The position numbers and the translations under genes are program-made. From CAVPUA01 sp963708805 (GTDB lineage: Bacteria; Actinomycetota; Actinomycetes; Mycobacteriales; Jatrophihabitantaceae), in the NCBI GenBank assembly GCA_963708805.1, contig CAVPUA010000003.1, positions 744,001-808,000 on the forward strand: DNA of 64,000 bases, written 5' to 3'. Positions 16,958 to 27,570 of the stretch are shown here, one piece after another (the first letter of the stretch is position 1; every line of letters starts with the position of its first letter). The notes under the pieces are model-generated. The model was given only the letters and a program-made list of their open reading frames with translations, did no database searches and was not told where the DNA came from.

Positions 16958-17776
16958 TCAACGCAGCTCGGGCGAGGACGGGGTGAGTCCTGCCTTGTAG
17001 GCGCGATCGAGCAGGGCCGAGGCCGCGGCGAATCCCTCGTCCCCCAGGTCGCGGGTGAACTCGTTGACGTAGAGCGCGATGTGCTGCGCCTGGACCTCGG
17101 GCGACATCTCGTCGGCGTGCGCGGCCACGTAGTCGCGGGAGTCGTCCGGGTGCGCCCAGGCGTGCTCGACCGAGGCGCGGATGGTCGCGGACAGCGCGTC
17201 GGCGTCGAGCGTGCGCCGGGCCAGGATCGCCCCGAGCGGGATCGGCAGTCCGGTGTCGGATTCCCACCACTCGCCGAGGTCGGCCAGCGCGTCCAGCCCG
17301 TAGGACGGGTAGGTGAAGCGCGCCTCGTGGATCACCAGCCCGGCGTCGTAACGGCCGTCACGGACAGCGGGCATGATCTCGGCGAACGGCACGACGTCGA
17401 TGCGCGCGGGCCGCTGACCCTCGGACCAGAGCCGCATCAGCAGGTAGGCGGTCGAGCGCTCGCTCGGCACCGCCACGGTCATGCCGTCCAGTGAGTCGAC
17501 GCCACCAGCGGTGAGGACGAGCGGGCCGCACCCGCGCCCGAGCGCACCGCCGCAGGGCAGCAGCCGGTAGTCCTCGAGCAGCCACGGCAGCGCCGCGTAG
17601 GACACCTTGGCGATGTCGTACGCGCCCCGCTCGGTGGCGCTGTTGGTGACGTCGACGTCGGCGAACGTGACGTCGACGGCCGGCCCGTCGACCAGTCCGT
17701 GCGTCCAGGCGTGGAAGACGAACGTGTCGTTCGGGCAGGGCGAGAACGCAAGCGACAGAGATCGGGTGTCAGTCAT
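16958..17776 (-). CDS. mqnD: 1,4-dihydroxy-6-naphthoate synthase
   Basis: 272-residue enzyme of the futalosine pathway for menaquinone; it converts cyclic de-hypoxanthine futalosine to 1,4-dihydroxy-6-naphthoate. Signatures are FSPCPNDTFVFHAW at the N-terminus, DIAKVSYAALPWLL and GLVIHEARFTY. The ATG overlaps the mqnB stop (ATGA), so it is coupled to the preceding step of the pathway. Confidence 0.93.
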   Translation of the reverse strand: MTDTRSLSLAFSPCPNDTFVFHAWTHGLVDGPAVDVTFADVDVTNSATERGAYDIAKVSYAALPWLLEDYRLLPCGGALGRGCGPLVLTAGGVDSLDGMTVAVPSERSTAYLLMRLWSEGQRPARIDVVPFAEIMPAVRDGRYDAGLVIHEARFTYPSYGLDALADLGEWWESDTGLPIPLGAILARRTLDADALSATIRASVEHAWAHPDDSRDYVAAHADEMSPEVQAQHIALYVNEFTRDLGDEGFAAASALLDRAYKAGLTPSSPELR

Positions 17777-18374
17777 CGACGTCCATTCAACGCCACGAAA
17801 GTCGAGCTCAGGGCAGCCAGCGCCTGCGGGATGCGCCAGGCGTCGCGATCGCGCGGGCCGACGATGTTGCTGATCGCGCGCACCTCGCCGAACTGGACAC
17901 CGGCCCCGCTGGCGGCCGCGGCCACTCCCGCGCCCTCCATCGCCTCGGCCACGGCGTCCGGGAACCGTTCGAGCAGGGCCTGGGCGGTGGACGCCCGGCC
18001 GGTGACCGTGCTCACGGTCAGGATCGTCCCGAGGCGCAGCCCGAACGCGGTTCCCAGCGTCGGCTCGTAGGCCGAGCGCGGCCGAAGCCGAGGGCCTCGA
18101 GCGGGACGAATCGATCGCCGTCCGCGGCTCCGAGGTCGGCGAACACGATCGAGGACGCGGCGACGACCGACCCGATCTCGACGCCGGGGAACCCGCCGCC
18201 GATGCCGGCGCTGAGGACCCGGTCGTACGAGCCGGTGGACAGGGCCCGGGCGGTGGACGCGGCGGACTCGGCCGGTCCGACGCCGCCGATGATCACGTCG
18301 GCGTCGTTGCCGAGCGATGGCCCGATCGCGTCGCGTTCGGCCGCGACCGCGGTGACGACCAGCAGCCGGCTCAC
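17773..18374 (-). CDS. mqnB: Futalosine hydrolase, frameshifted
   Basis: Nucleoside phosphorylase-fold enzyme that removes hypoxanthine from futalosine. The first half (LLVVTAVAAERDA, IIGGVGPAESAA, VLSAGIGGGFPG) and the second half (ASTAQALLERFPDAVAEAMEG, GVQFGEVRAISN, RDAWRIPQAL) are in different frames, joined near 18075. The span is 3n+2 bases. The GTG start overlaps the stop of the DUF2771 lipoprotein gene (GTGA) and the stop overlaps the mqnD start. The three genes are therefore one translationally coupled operon. Confidence 0.88.
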
Positions 18375-18839
18375 GCGCGTAGACGGACGACCTTGGCGAT
18401 CCAGGTCGCGGTGTCCTTGCCGCCCGACTCCTGGCGAACGATCAAGTAGTACTGAGCCGCTGGCGTAGGGCACGACGACCCGCGTGCTGTGCTCGTTGCT
18501 GATCGAGCCCGACGACGCGCCGTCGACCTGCAACTGGGTGAACTTCTGGTCGGTGTCCTTCGGTGGCGGCGACCACCGACCACGTCTCGGCCGCGACCTG
18601 GCGCGGGACGTCGACCAGCATGCTGGTGCCGGGCCTGGCCTTGATCGAGGACACCGGGCTCGAGGTGTCGACGCGGCAGTGCTGGACGTCGAAGCAGTAC
18701 GTCTGCGGGCGGACGACCGACGGTGGTGCTGCCGGACAGGAACGTGATGCTCGGGGGTCGGCTTGTCGCACGCGGTCAGGACGGTGGCGATCGCGGCGAC
18801 GCCGAGGGCGGCTGCGGCCAGACGGACGGGGCGCGGCAT
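18371..18839 (-). CDS. DUF2771 lipoprotein, multiply frameshifted
   Basis: About 155-residue lipoprotein with lipobox LTAC (Cys24). The conserved body (VVRPQTYCFDVQHC, ARPGTSMLVDVP, KFTQLQVDG, YYLIVRQESGGKDTATWIAKVVRLRA) matches DUF2771, a family encoded beside the MFS and DUF3027 genes in mycobacteria. Four breaks, near 18752, 18720, 18560 and 18455, are each repaired by removing a single base. Function unknown. Confidence 0.7.
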
Positions 18840-18875
18840 GAGGTTCCTTCGCTGTCGAGAACGGGCCGGAACTGT

Positions 18876-20623
18876 CTAGAACGGTGAGGGGCCGCTGGCG
18901 AGGTTACCGGGCGTATCGGGCCACTGCGGCGCCGATGTGGCACGGCTCATCGCGCGGTTGCGCAGGACCAGGAAGACCGCGACCGCGGCCCCGACGGCCC
19001 CACTGATCCAGAAGCCGAGGCTGCCGTTGTCGCGCCGGCAGCAGGCAGCCGATCGCCGCGCCCAGGACCCAGGCCAGCTGCAGGAACGTCTCGGACCGGG
19101 CGAACGCGCTCGAGCGCAGTGTCTCGGCGACGTCGCGCTGGATCACCGCGTCGAGAGCGATCTTGCCCAGCGCGTTGGCGGCGGCGACGAGCAGCATGCC
19201 GACGACCGCGAAGTCGATGCTGAAGACCAGACCGGTCAGCAGGGCGGCAACGCCGGCGATGCCGATCGAGAGACTGATCACCCGTTCGGGCCGCGAGAGT
19301 TTGAGGCGGGCGCCGATGGCGGTGCCGAGGAAGTTGCCGACGCCGGCCGCGCCGACCACCGCGCCCGAGGGCCACCGCCGCCTCGACATCCGTGCCGGGT
19401 GGACTCGACCCAGAACGCCATGAAGATCGTCAGGAACCCGGACATGAACCGCAGCGCCGATTCGCCCTGCAGCGAGATGATCACCGGCGGCAGGTAGCCG
19501 CGCTGCGCCCAGGCCATGATCCGCGAGAACGGTGGGACCTTCTCCTGGACGCGTGGCCGGGCGGGTTCCTCGGGATGTCGCTCGGCCGGCTGGGCCGAGT
19601 CGACCTGCGCCGGCAGCTTGATCGCGAAGAATCCGCACGCCGCGAACGCGATGGCGGTGACCCACAGACCGGCTGGCGTCCGAACCGGTGAGCTTGATGA
19701 CGATGCCGACGAAGCCGCCGCCGATCAGCGCGGCGCCGAGCCCGAAGATCGACAGTCGCGCGTTGGCCTCGACGAGCGTCATCCCGGGAGGCACCAGCCG
19801 AGGACCGGCCGCACTGCGCACCACGCTGTAGGCCTTGGAGAAGACGAGCGACCCGAGCGCGCACGGATACAGCACCAGCAGGTCGGTCGAGTGCCCGGCC
19901 ATGATGACCGCCAGGACGGCGCGCCCGGCGGCCGAGCCCGCCATCGCCCACCGCCGGCCGTGCTGCACCCGATCGAGCGCGGGGCCGATGAACGGGGCGA
20001 CGACCGCGAACGGGGCCATCGTCACCAGCAGGTAGAGCAGGACATTGCCGCGTTGGGCGTGCGTCGACGCGCCGAAGAAGACCGTGCTGGCCAGCGCGAC
20101 GGTGATCATGGCGTCGGTGCCGTAGGACAGCACCTGGTTCCAGATCAGCGCCGTGAGCCCCGATTCGTGCGCGCCGTTGGCCTTGCTCGCCGCGATCACC
20201 TTGCGGGTGACGAGCTTGGCCGCTTTGCCCGTGCCGACCGCGGTCGCCTTGGCCGCGTGGGTCACGCGATGGGTCTCGCCGGCGGCGGGGGCGGTCGGCG
20301 GGGCAGACGTCCCCGCGTGATAGGTCGGCGCACCGAAGCCGTCGTCGGGGCGGGCCGGCGGGTAGCGGGGCTGGGCGTACTGCGGGGGCGGTGCGTAGGT
20401 CCCGGCCGGAGGGTAGGCGGCCGGAGCGGTAGGCAGTCGGCGGGACGTAGGCGGGTGGGATGTAGGGCGGCGGCGCCGCGTACCCCGGCGGTGGGGGTGC
20501 CTGGTACGGCGGCGGGACAGGTGGAGGGGGCGGCGGGACGGCCGGCTGAGCGGTCTGATGGCTGGTGTGGCCGGACTTGGAGAACCGCCTGCGCGGCGGT
20601 CCCTCCCGCTCGTCTCGTGCCAT
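18876..20623 (-). CDS. MFS-type transporter with Pro-rich N-terminus, frameshifted
   Basis: Membrane protein of about 580 residues in the position of the mycobacterial Rv0876c protein. A charged start (MARDEREGPPRRRFSKSG) is followed by about 80 residues of Pro/Tyr/Ala-rich cytoplasmic tail. Then come about twelve hydrophobic segments with an MFS-like loop (PFIGPALDRVQHGRRWAMAG). At least four frame changes occur, near 20440, 19690, 19390 and 19035; the span is 3n+2 bases. The end is placed at the TAG at 18876, after repair of the last break. Substrate unknown. Confidence 0.75.
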
Positions 20624-20673
20624 GAAACCAATCCTGCCGTACGCGAGCCGGAAAGGTCCGTCACAATGGAAGG

Positions 20674-21569
20674 ATGAGTGCCTCCGATCTCGCGGTTTCC
20701 GTACCGATTGCGACCGACGACGTGGTGGCCGCCGCGATCGAGCTCGCCCGGGCGGCCGCCGTCGAGGTCGGGGGCGACACCGTGGGCGAGCATCTCGGCG
20801 TGACCGCCGAGGCCGAGCACCTGATGACCCACGCGTTCGCGACATCGCTCACCGGCTACCGAGGCTGGCACTGGGCGGTGACGCTGGTCCGGGCGAGCGA
20901 GTCCGACGAGGTGACCGTCGACGAGGTTGTGCTGCTGCCGGGTGCTTCCGCGCTGCTCGCGCCGCCGTGGGTCCCCTGGAACGAGCGGATGCGCCCCGGC
21001 GATCTGAGCCCGGGCGACCTCGTGCCGACCGCTCCCGACGACGTACGGCTCGCTCCCGCTTACCGCTGTCCGACGACCCGGCGGTCGAGGAGGTCGCCTT
21101 CGAACTCGGAATCGGTCGGGTACGGGTGCTGTCACGCGATGGCCGCCTCGACGCCGCCGACCGTTGGTACGCCGGCGAGGGCGGCCCCGACACCGCGATG
21201 GCCCGGCAAGCTCCGGCGCACTGTGGCACGTGCGGTTTCTACCTGCCGCTGGCCGGCTCGCTCCAGGCCGGCTTCGGCGCGTGTGGCAACGAACTGTCGA
21301 ACTCCGACGGGCGCGTGGTCAGCGTCGAGCACGGCTGCGGGGCGCACTCCGAGGCGGTCGTCGAGGCGCCGTCGCTGGCCGAACTGGTCGGCGACGTCTA
21401 CGACGACGGCGAGATCATCGAGCTGGCCGAGGTCCCGGACCTGGCCGAGCTGCCCGAGGTCGTCCAGCCGGACGTGGAACTTCACGTCGAACCAGAGGTC
21501 GAGCCGGCCGCCGAGCTGCCTCAGGCCGCAGATTCGGTCGAGGTCACCGAGGTATCGGACGCTCCCTGA
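20674..21569 (+). CDS. DUF3027 family protein, frameshifted
   Basis: About 298-residue conserved actinobacterial protein. The N-terminal half (YRGWHWAVTLVRA, LLPGASALLAPPWVPWNERMRPGDLSPGDL) and the C-terminal half (CGTCGFYLPLAGSL with a CxxC, FGACGNELS, DGRVVSVEHGCGAHSE) are separated by a frame change near 21060. The paired Cys suggest a metal-binding module. CACAAT lies six bases before the ATG, a leaderless layout; the GGAAGG touching the ATG is too close to act as a ribosome site. Divergent from the MFS gene, as in mycobacteria. Function unknown. Confidence 0.8.
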
Positions 21570-21620
21570 AGCAGGGGCCCTACCACCGAGGCAATCGTCG
21601 CTGAGGCACCAGTCAAGGGG

Positions 21621-22013
21621 TCAGGGAGTACCGCTGACGTGCTCGGCGTCGATCTTGACGATCAGCCGCACTTGTTCGCGGCCGCCGTACCACGCGTACG
21701 GTTCGCCGGTGTACTTCTGGGCCAACGCATTGATCGAGTCCACTCCACCCTCGCTGGTCAGCTCGACCACCCGACCGCGCACTTGGTAGAACTGCCCGGG
21801 GGTCGACGGATCCGAGATGGCCACGGCTACGCGTGGATCGCGCTCGAGATTTCGTGCCTTCTGCATGCCCTGCACGATGTTGACCACGACGTGCTCGCCG
21901 TCGGTGTCGACCCAGGTCTGGGTGATCTGCGGTGAACCGTCCGGCATCGTCGTCGCGACGTAGCACAACGCGGGACTGCGCAGCAGCGTGACGAGCTCCT
22001 CGGAAAGCGCCAT
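21621..22013 (-). CDS. PPOX-class (F420-binding) oxidoreductase/biliverdin reductase-like
   Basis: 130-residue split-barrel flavoprotein-like enzyme: CYVATTMPDGSPQITQTWVD, ARNLERDPRVAVAISDP and the closing YGGREQVRLIVKI are typical of the PPOX/F420 family. Members bind F420 or FMN and reduce varied substrates. A GGAGGAG precedes the ATG. A second paralogue is at 28402. Confidence 0.82.
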   Translation of the reverse strand: MALSEELVTLLRSPALCYVATTMPDGSPQITQTWVDTDGEHVVVNIVQGMQKARNLERDPRVAVAISDPSTPGQFYQVRGRVVELTSEGGVDSINALAQKYTGEPYAWYGGREQVRLIVKIDAEHVSGTP

Positions 22014-22141
22014 GACTCCTCCGGCTACGAGTCGGTTGGGACCTCTGCCGGCATCCTCGCCGGCATCGTCGACCCTACCGACGCAGAGTCAAGCGGGTGG
22101 TGGACCGTTCACGGTCGACCAGGAACTCGACGGCCGTGTCG

Positions 22142-22378
22142 TTAGATGGTGCGGCCCATCCGCCGGTGTCGGCGCATGAGCGAGTAACCGACGATCCCGA
22201 GGATCCAGCCACACAGACAGGTCCAGAGCCAGATGCGGTGATGATGCTCGCCCAGCCAGGTGTAGAAGGGCAGCATCACCACGAACAACACGAAGAAGAT
22301 CGCGGTGCCCGTCGCGATGATCGGCACCGAGTTGATCTGGACCGGCGCCGGTGGCTCGCTGAGCTTGCCGTCGGCCAT
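22142..22378 (-). CDS. DUF2530-like small membrane protein
   Basis: 78 residues with two transmembrane helices (TAIFFVLFVVMLPFYTWL and WLWTCLCGWILGIVGYSLM) and a basic C-terminal tail RRHRRMGR, matching the DUF2530 layout. TAACGT seven bases before the ATG suggests a leaderless transcript. Divergent from pabBC. Confidence 0.65.
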   Translation of the reverse strand: MADGKLSEPPAPVQINSVPIIATGTAIFFVLFVVMLPFYTWLGEHHHRIWLWTCLCGWILGIVGYSLMRRHRRMGRTI

Positions 22379-22411
22379 GATGCGCACGTTACCCGCGGAT
22401 CGGAGGGAATC

Positions 22412-24330
22412 GTGGCGACCTCGCCAGCGCCGAGCGTGATCGAAATCGACGGCGTCGCGTCGCCCGGGGCGGTCCTGCGAGCGCTGGCCGGCGAACCCGG
22501 GCTGATCTGCTTCTGGGGCGACGGCTGGGGATCGGACGGCGGGGCGTCGGCGGTGATCACGAGCCGGCCGGCTGAGGTATCGGCGACACCCGATCGGCTG
22601 GGTGGGACCGGCGCGCCGTGGTTCGGCTGGCTCGGCTACGACCGGCCCCATCGCTTGGCCCGCCATGATCATCTGCTGCGCTACGCGGACGGCGGCTGGC
22701 GCATCGAGATGTGGCCGACCCCCGCGCGTGAGGCCGAACTGACCGCCGCGCGAGCACCGCTACCGTTCGGCGCTGCGAACCGCGGATCGAACCCGTCCGG
22801 CTGACTGGCAGGTCGGGCTGTTCGACGGTCCAGAACGCGACGAGCACCTACGCGCCGTCGAGGCGGCCGTCGGGCTGATCCGCGACGGGGAGCTCTACCA
22901 GGTGAACGTCTGCACGCGCCTGTCGGCGGCGTTCACCGGTGACCCAGTGTCGATGTTCGTCCAGGCCGTCGAGGAGTTGCGTCCCGCGTTCGCGGCCTGC
23001 GTCGTCGACGGCGCGGACGCGGTCGTCAGCCTGAGTCCCGAGCTGTTCCTGCGCCGATCCGGTCGTGACGTGATCAGCTCGCCCATCAAGGGAACCCGGC
23101 CCCGTACGGAGATCGGACTCGGCCAACTGCGCGGGTCGGCCAAGGACGTCGCCGAGAACGTCATGATCGTCGACCTCGTGCGCAACGATCTTGGGCGGGT
23201 GGGCGAACCGGGCACGGTCGCCGCCCGAGAATTGCTTGAAATACAGGCACATCCGGGCGTCTGGCACCTCGCGTCGACGGTCGGTGCGACGTTGCGGCCC
23301 GACGTCTCGGACCGGAGCTGATCGCCGCGACGTTTCCGCCCGGTTCGGTGACCGGCGCGCCGAAGCTGCGGGCGATGCGCGCGATCAGCGAGCTCGAACC
23401 GTCCGCGCGCGGCGTCTACACCGGCGCGATCGGCTACTCGACGCCCGACGCGGCGGTCTTCAACGTTGCCATCCGGACGTTCGAGATCAGCCGTGGCCGC
23501 ATCGAACTCGGCGTCGGCGGCGGCGTGACCGTCGACAGCGTGCCGATGCTCGAATGGCACGAGACGAGACACAAGGCCGCTCCGTTGATCACCGCGATCG
23601 GGGGCTCGCTGGCTGCCTCCACCGAGGTCCGGCCAACCGATGATCAACTGGCCGGCGGTCTGCTCGAGACGATGTTGTCGGTCGACGGCGAGCTACGGCG
23701 ATCGGCCGATCACCTGGCTCGGATCGACCTCTCGTGCCGCGAGCTCTACGGTGTTCCCGCTGCCGGGAGACGCCGCCGCACGGGTGCTGAGGGTGGCCGC
23801 CGCCGCGCCCGGACACACGACCGTGCGCCTCACCGTGATGCCGAACGCGGCCGTCTCGGTGACGGCGTCACCCGTCTCGCCGCCCCGGCCGGCGTTGGCG
23901 CTGACGACGTCGGTCCGGGCGGCCGGCTGCTGGCGCCACAAGTGGGCCGACCGATCCTGGGCCACTGACCCTGACGCGATCTTCGCCGACGAGGACGGGA
24001 CGTTGCTCGAGACGAGCTGGGGCAACGTATTCCTGTCTGGCTCGCGACGGCGGGATCGTCACGCCGCCGTTGCGCGACGACCTGCTGCCGGGCGTCACCC
24101 GGCGCGCCGTTCTCGATCTGGCTCGCGACGACGGCCGGCGGGTCGAGTTGCGCGGCTTCGGGACGGACGAGGCTCGGACGGCGCGGGCGATGTTCAGTTC
24201 GAGCAGCATTTCGGGCCTGGTGCCGATCGCGTCGATCGACGGGGAGCGCCTGCCGCGCGGCGACGCTACTGTTCGTGCTCTGAGCGAACGCCTCGGTTTG
24301 GCTATGGCTCCGAGCGAGACCGTTAGCTAG
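22412..24330 (+). CDS. pabBC: Aminodeoxychorismate synthase component I fused to aminodeoxychorismate lyase, frameshifted
   Basis: Fusion of a chorismate-binding PabB-type domain (residues 1 to about 380: ELYQVNVCTRLSA, PELFLRRSGRDVISSPIKGT, VMIVDLVRNDLGRV, FPPGSVTGAPKLRAM) with a class IV aminotransferase-fold PabC-type domain (LLETMLSVDGELRRSADHLARI, ETSWGNVFL). Together they make p-aminobenzoate for folate; the glutaminase PabA is not in the window. The GTG at 22412 has GGAGGGA upstream. Frame changes occur near 22752, 23318, 23750 and 24040; the span is 3n+2 bases. Confidence 0.85.
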
Positions 24331-24339
24331 GCTAAGGAG

Positions 24340-24775
24340 ATGGTATCCGTGTCGACCGCCGATATCGAACTTGCCGCTGCGCTGCGGCCTTCACTGCTGC
24401 GGCTCGTGCGGCTGATCCGTCAGCAGCGGGCCGACATGTCCGTCACGCTCGGGCAGCTCTCGGCCCTGGCGACGCTGGAGAAGAGCGGCCCGATGAGTGC
24501 CGGCGAGCTGGCGTCCTGCGAGCGGGTTCAGCCGCCGACGATGTCGAAGGTGCTGGCCAGCCTCGAGGAGTCGGGCTACCTGCGGCGCGAGGCGCACCCC
24601 ACCGACGGCCGGCAGGCGATCATCGTGTTGACCGACGTCCGGGCGCGAGTTGATCGAGTCGGAGCGGCGAATCCGGGACGCGTGGTTCAACCAGCAGATC
24701 GCCAAGCTCGACACGGACGAGCGCGAGCTGCTGGCCAACGTCGTGCCGATCATCGACAAGCTGGCGGACCTGTAA
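24340..24775 (+). CDS. MarR-family transcriptional regulator, frameshifted
   Basis: About 144-residue winged-helix regulator (SVTLGQLSALATLEKSG, GELASCERVQPPTMSKVLASLEESGYLRRE, PTDGRQAIIVLTD). It is in the place of the mycobacterial Rv0880-like gene. The last third (ELIESERRIRDAWFNQQI) is one frame away; restoring one CG dinucleotide in GGGCGCGAG at about 24648 repairs it. Two starts are possible. The ATG at 24340 has TAGGCT six bases upstream and could be leaderless. The GTG at 24349 has AAGGAG nine bases upstream. Confidence 0.85.
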
Positions 24776-24790
24776 CGGCAGAATGGCCGG

Positions 24791-25569
24791 ATGCGCCTGG
24801 TCGAGATAGCTGATCCGGACGACCCGCGCCTCGACGACTTCCGCGGCCTCACCGACTCCGACGTTCGGCCTGATCGCCGCGGCGTGGTGATCGCCGAGGG
24901 TGTGAACGTCGTCGAACGACTGGCGGCCTCGCCGTACCCGATCCGCGCCGTGGCGGCCGTGCCCGGTCGTGTGGACGCGCTCCGCTCCGCTCTCGAACCG
25001 CACGACGTGGACGTCTTCGTCCTCGACAAGTGGACGCTGTCCGAGGTGGCCGGCTTCCGGATCACCCGCGGCGTGCTGGCCTCGGCCGACCGTCCGCCGC
25101 CACCCGACGTCGACGAACTGCTGCAGCGGCGCCAGTCGGCTGGCGGTCCTCGAAGGGCTGAACGACTTCGAGAACCTCGGCGCCCTGTTTCGCAACGCGG
25201 CGGCCTTCGGCGTCGACGCGGTGCTGCTCGATCCGCAGACGGCCGACCCGCTGTATCGGCGCAGCGTCCGGGTGTCGATGGGTCACGTGCTGCGCGTGCC
25301 GTTCGCGGTGCTGCCCGGCGCGTGGCCGGACTCGCTCGACGCGCTGGCCGGCTTCGAGTTGCTCGGCGCTGACCCCGCGGCATACGGCCGTCGATCTGCG
25401 GGCGATCGAACGCCCGGCGCGGTGGGCGGTGCTGCTGGGCGCCGAAGGGCCGGGGCTCACCGATGCCGCTCTGGCGCGGGCTCGGCCGGTGCGCATCCCG
25501 ATGGCCGTGGGCGTCGACTCGCTCAACGTGGCGACGGCGGCCGCGGTGGCCTTCGCGCACCTCACCTGA
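24791..25569 (+). CDS. TrmH/SpoU-family RNA 2'-O-methyltransferase, frameshifted
   Basis: About 260-residue SPOUT methyltransferase for rRNA or tRNA ribose methylation. Motif 1 (FENLGALFRNAAAFG), motif 2 (LLGAEGPGL) and motif 3 (IPMAVGVDSLNVATAAAV) form the trefoil-knot SAM site. An N-terminal substrate-binding region precedes them. Frame changes lie near 25135 and 25375. CAGAAT six bases before the ATG fits a leaderless transcript. The end overlaps the convergent UbiA-like gene by eight bases. Confidence 0.88.
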
Positions 25570-26393
25570 GCTGACCGGATGTGGTGGCCAGCAACGTCAC
25601 GTCGATCGCCGCCAGCCCCAAGATCAGGATGAACGACGACCGCGCGGCCGGTCGCCGCAGCCGAAACGGCAGGGCCCCGAGCACGACCGCCGCGACGACG
25701 CCCAGAGCCACGAAGTCGAACGGCCGTCGTGACGTCAGCGTGATCAAGGCAGTGGCCGCGACGAGCAGACCGGCCGCCAGGACCAGCGACGGACGGGCTC
25801 CCAGGCGATGCGGCAGTCCTCGCACGCCCGTGCGCAGGTCGTCGCCGATGTCGGGCAGCACGTTGGCCAGGTGCGCCGCGACGCCGAGGCAGGCGCCCCC
25901 GGCGAGCGCCCACCATCCCGCGATCCGGGGCGAGGGCAGGGCCAGGGTCGCGATGGCCGGCAACGATCCGAAGGCGAGGGCGTACGGCAGCCACGACAAG
26001 ATCGTCGCCTTGACGCCCAGGTTGTACGCCCACCCGCACGCGACAGCCGCCAGATGGAGCAGACCGGCCCGCCAGCCGAGGGCCAGCGACAGACCGATCG
26101 TCGAGCAGCAGGGACGCGGCTATCGCGGCGTCGGTCACCCGCGGTGGTACCGCTCCGGCCGCCAGCGGCTTGTCGGTGCGACCGACGAGCGCGTCCCGGG
26201 CGGCGTCGATGCGGTCGTTCGACCAGCCGATGGAGAGCTGGCCGGTGAGCACGGCCGCGGCAAGCAGAACGCACGTCCCGGGCGAGTTGCCGGCAACCGC
26301 GCCGAGCACCGTCACGAACACGGTGACGGCGACGCACGGCGCCGGGTGGCACGAACCGAGCAGCGCGATCGACTGACGCGCGACCCGGTTCAC
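25562..26393 (-). CDS. UbiA-family prenyltransferase-like membrane protein, frameshifted
   Basis: About 277 residues with eight or nine transmembrane segments. The two Asp-rich motifs of UbiA enzymes are visible: GWSNDRIDAARDALVGRTDKP and NVLPDIGDDLRTG. These bind the Mg-diphosphate of a prenyl donor. The aromatic acceptor is unknown; given the futalosine genes a quinone role is possible, but no mqnP-specific feature was identified. One frame change lies near 26105. GTG start. Confidence 0.78.
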
Positions 26394-26403
26394 CTCGCCG
26401 AGG

Positions 26404-27459
26404 CTACGGTCGAATGCTGACCGCCGCGGTCATCGCGGCCAGCCGTTCGCGCGGGCCGCACAGGATCACGTGTTCGGTGTTGCGGGTGTGGCTGACCGCC
26501 CCGACCTTCTCACCGGACGGATTGAAGATCCCGATCAGCGCGCCGACGTAGCGCTTCGAGTCGAACGACAACACCTCGACCGTCTCGCCCCGGGCCAGGC
26601 ACATCTCGACGAGGGCGTCGAGTCCGACGAACCCCTCGTTCGAGAAGCTGACCACCAGCACGTCGGCGTCCACGGTCTTGATCACCCGCGCCAGGGCGTC
26701 GGGCATCTCGCGGGTGGCGTTGAAGACGCTCTTGGTCTCGGCCTCGCGGCTGTCGGCCCGCTTGCAGGCGATGCCGTAGTACTCGGGCTCGTCCCAGCGG
26801 ATCAGCGTCTCCCACACGTGGTAGTTCGTGAAGTACCGGTGCTGGTTGTACGGCGGGTCGAGATAGGCCAACCCGACGTGCGGCAACCGGTCGACGAGCG
26901 CGAGGGCATCCCCGCGGATGGCCGTGCCCGCCCCCGGCGTCAACACGGGGGACTTGAGGCGCAGTTCGCGGTTCGCCCGCGGCGCCCATTGCTTGAGGTA
27001 GGCCATCTGCAGCCCGACCGTCGAGTCGACGGCGTCGGCGGCCTCCATCAGCGAGGTCAGCAGCACCGGGCGCAGCCAGCTGTCGCCGTACAGCTCGTCG
27101 ATGCCGTTGCGGATCGCGTCGACCCGCATGCCGTTCTTGGGCTGGAAGTAGCGGGCCTGCTCGCAGAACGTCCGGGTGAAGTAGCCCCGGACAGGTGGCA
27201 GCGCCTCGAGCCGCGCAAGGGCATCGTCGATCTCGCCGACATCGACAGTGTCGGCGTCCAGTTCGACGTAGCACTGGGCCAGCACCTCGCTGTACGTGGC
27301 GAGGTCGGTCGCGGTGACCTCGCCACCCTGCCGGCAGAACTCCTGCGCCACCCGCGTCGTGCCGGTGAACAGGTCGAGTGCGGTGGTGGCCCCGCTGGCC
27401 CGGAACAGCGCGCCGAGGGTGGGCACGAGCACGCGCTTGCTGCCGAGGTACTTGATCAC
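26404..27459 (-). CDS. Solitary D12-class N6-adenine DNA methyltransferase (Dam-type)
   Basis: 351-residue DNA adenine methylase. The N-terminal YLGSKRVLVP stands for the usual (Y/F)xGGK, DLFTGTTRVAQEF is the SAM-binding FxGxG-like motif, and LAYLDPPYNQHRYF is the catalytic DPPY. The C-terminal segment (SFSNEGFV, LSFDSKRYVGALIG) is as in D12 enzymes. No restriction endonuclease or specificity gene is adjacent, so it is an orphan. GTG start; intact frame. Its target site cannot be read from the sequence. Confidence 0.85.
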   Translation of the reverse strand: MIKYLGSKRVLVPTLGALFRASGATTALDLFTGTTRVAQEFCRQGGEVTATDLATYSEVLAQCYVELDADTVDVGEIDDALARLEALPPVRGYFTRTFCEQARYFQPKNGMRVDAIRNGIDELYGDSWLRPVLLTSLMEAADAVDSTVGLQMAYLKQWAPRANRELRLKSPVLTPGAGTAIRGDALALVDRLPHVGLAYLDPPYNQHRYFTNYHVWETLIRWDEPEYYGIACKRADSREAETKSVFNATREMPDALARVIKTVDADVLVVSFSNEGFVGLDALVEMCLARGETVEVLSFDSKRYVGALIGIFNPSGEKVGAVSHTRNTEHVILCGPRERLAAMTAAVSIRP

Positions 27460-27505
27460 CGCCGACCACCCATCGCCCCATCATCGACCGCTCCGCTGCC
27501 CGGGG

Positions 27506-27567
27506 TTGACAGCACGCGCCCGAGCCGTCATATTTAACCCATCAGCTAAATAACCAAGAGGTTAAAT
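27506..27567 (+). promoter_or_regulatory. ArsR-gene promoter and candidate operator
   Basis: TTGACA at 27506-27511 and CATATT at 27529-27534 (17-base spacing) form a recognisable promoter. A perfect 8-bp inverted repeat, ATTTAACC (27532-27539) and GGTTAAAT (27560-27567), starts at the -10 box and ends just before the ATG. The AT-rich palindrome is a good candidate for autoregulation by the ArsR protein. Confidence 0.6.
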
Positions 27568-27570
27568 GCG

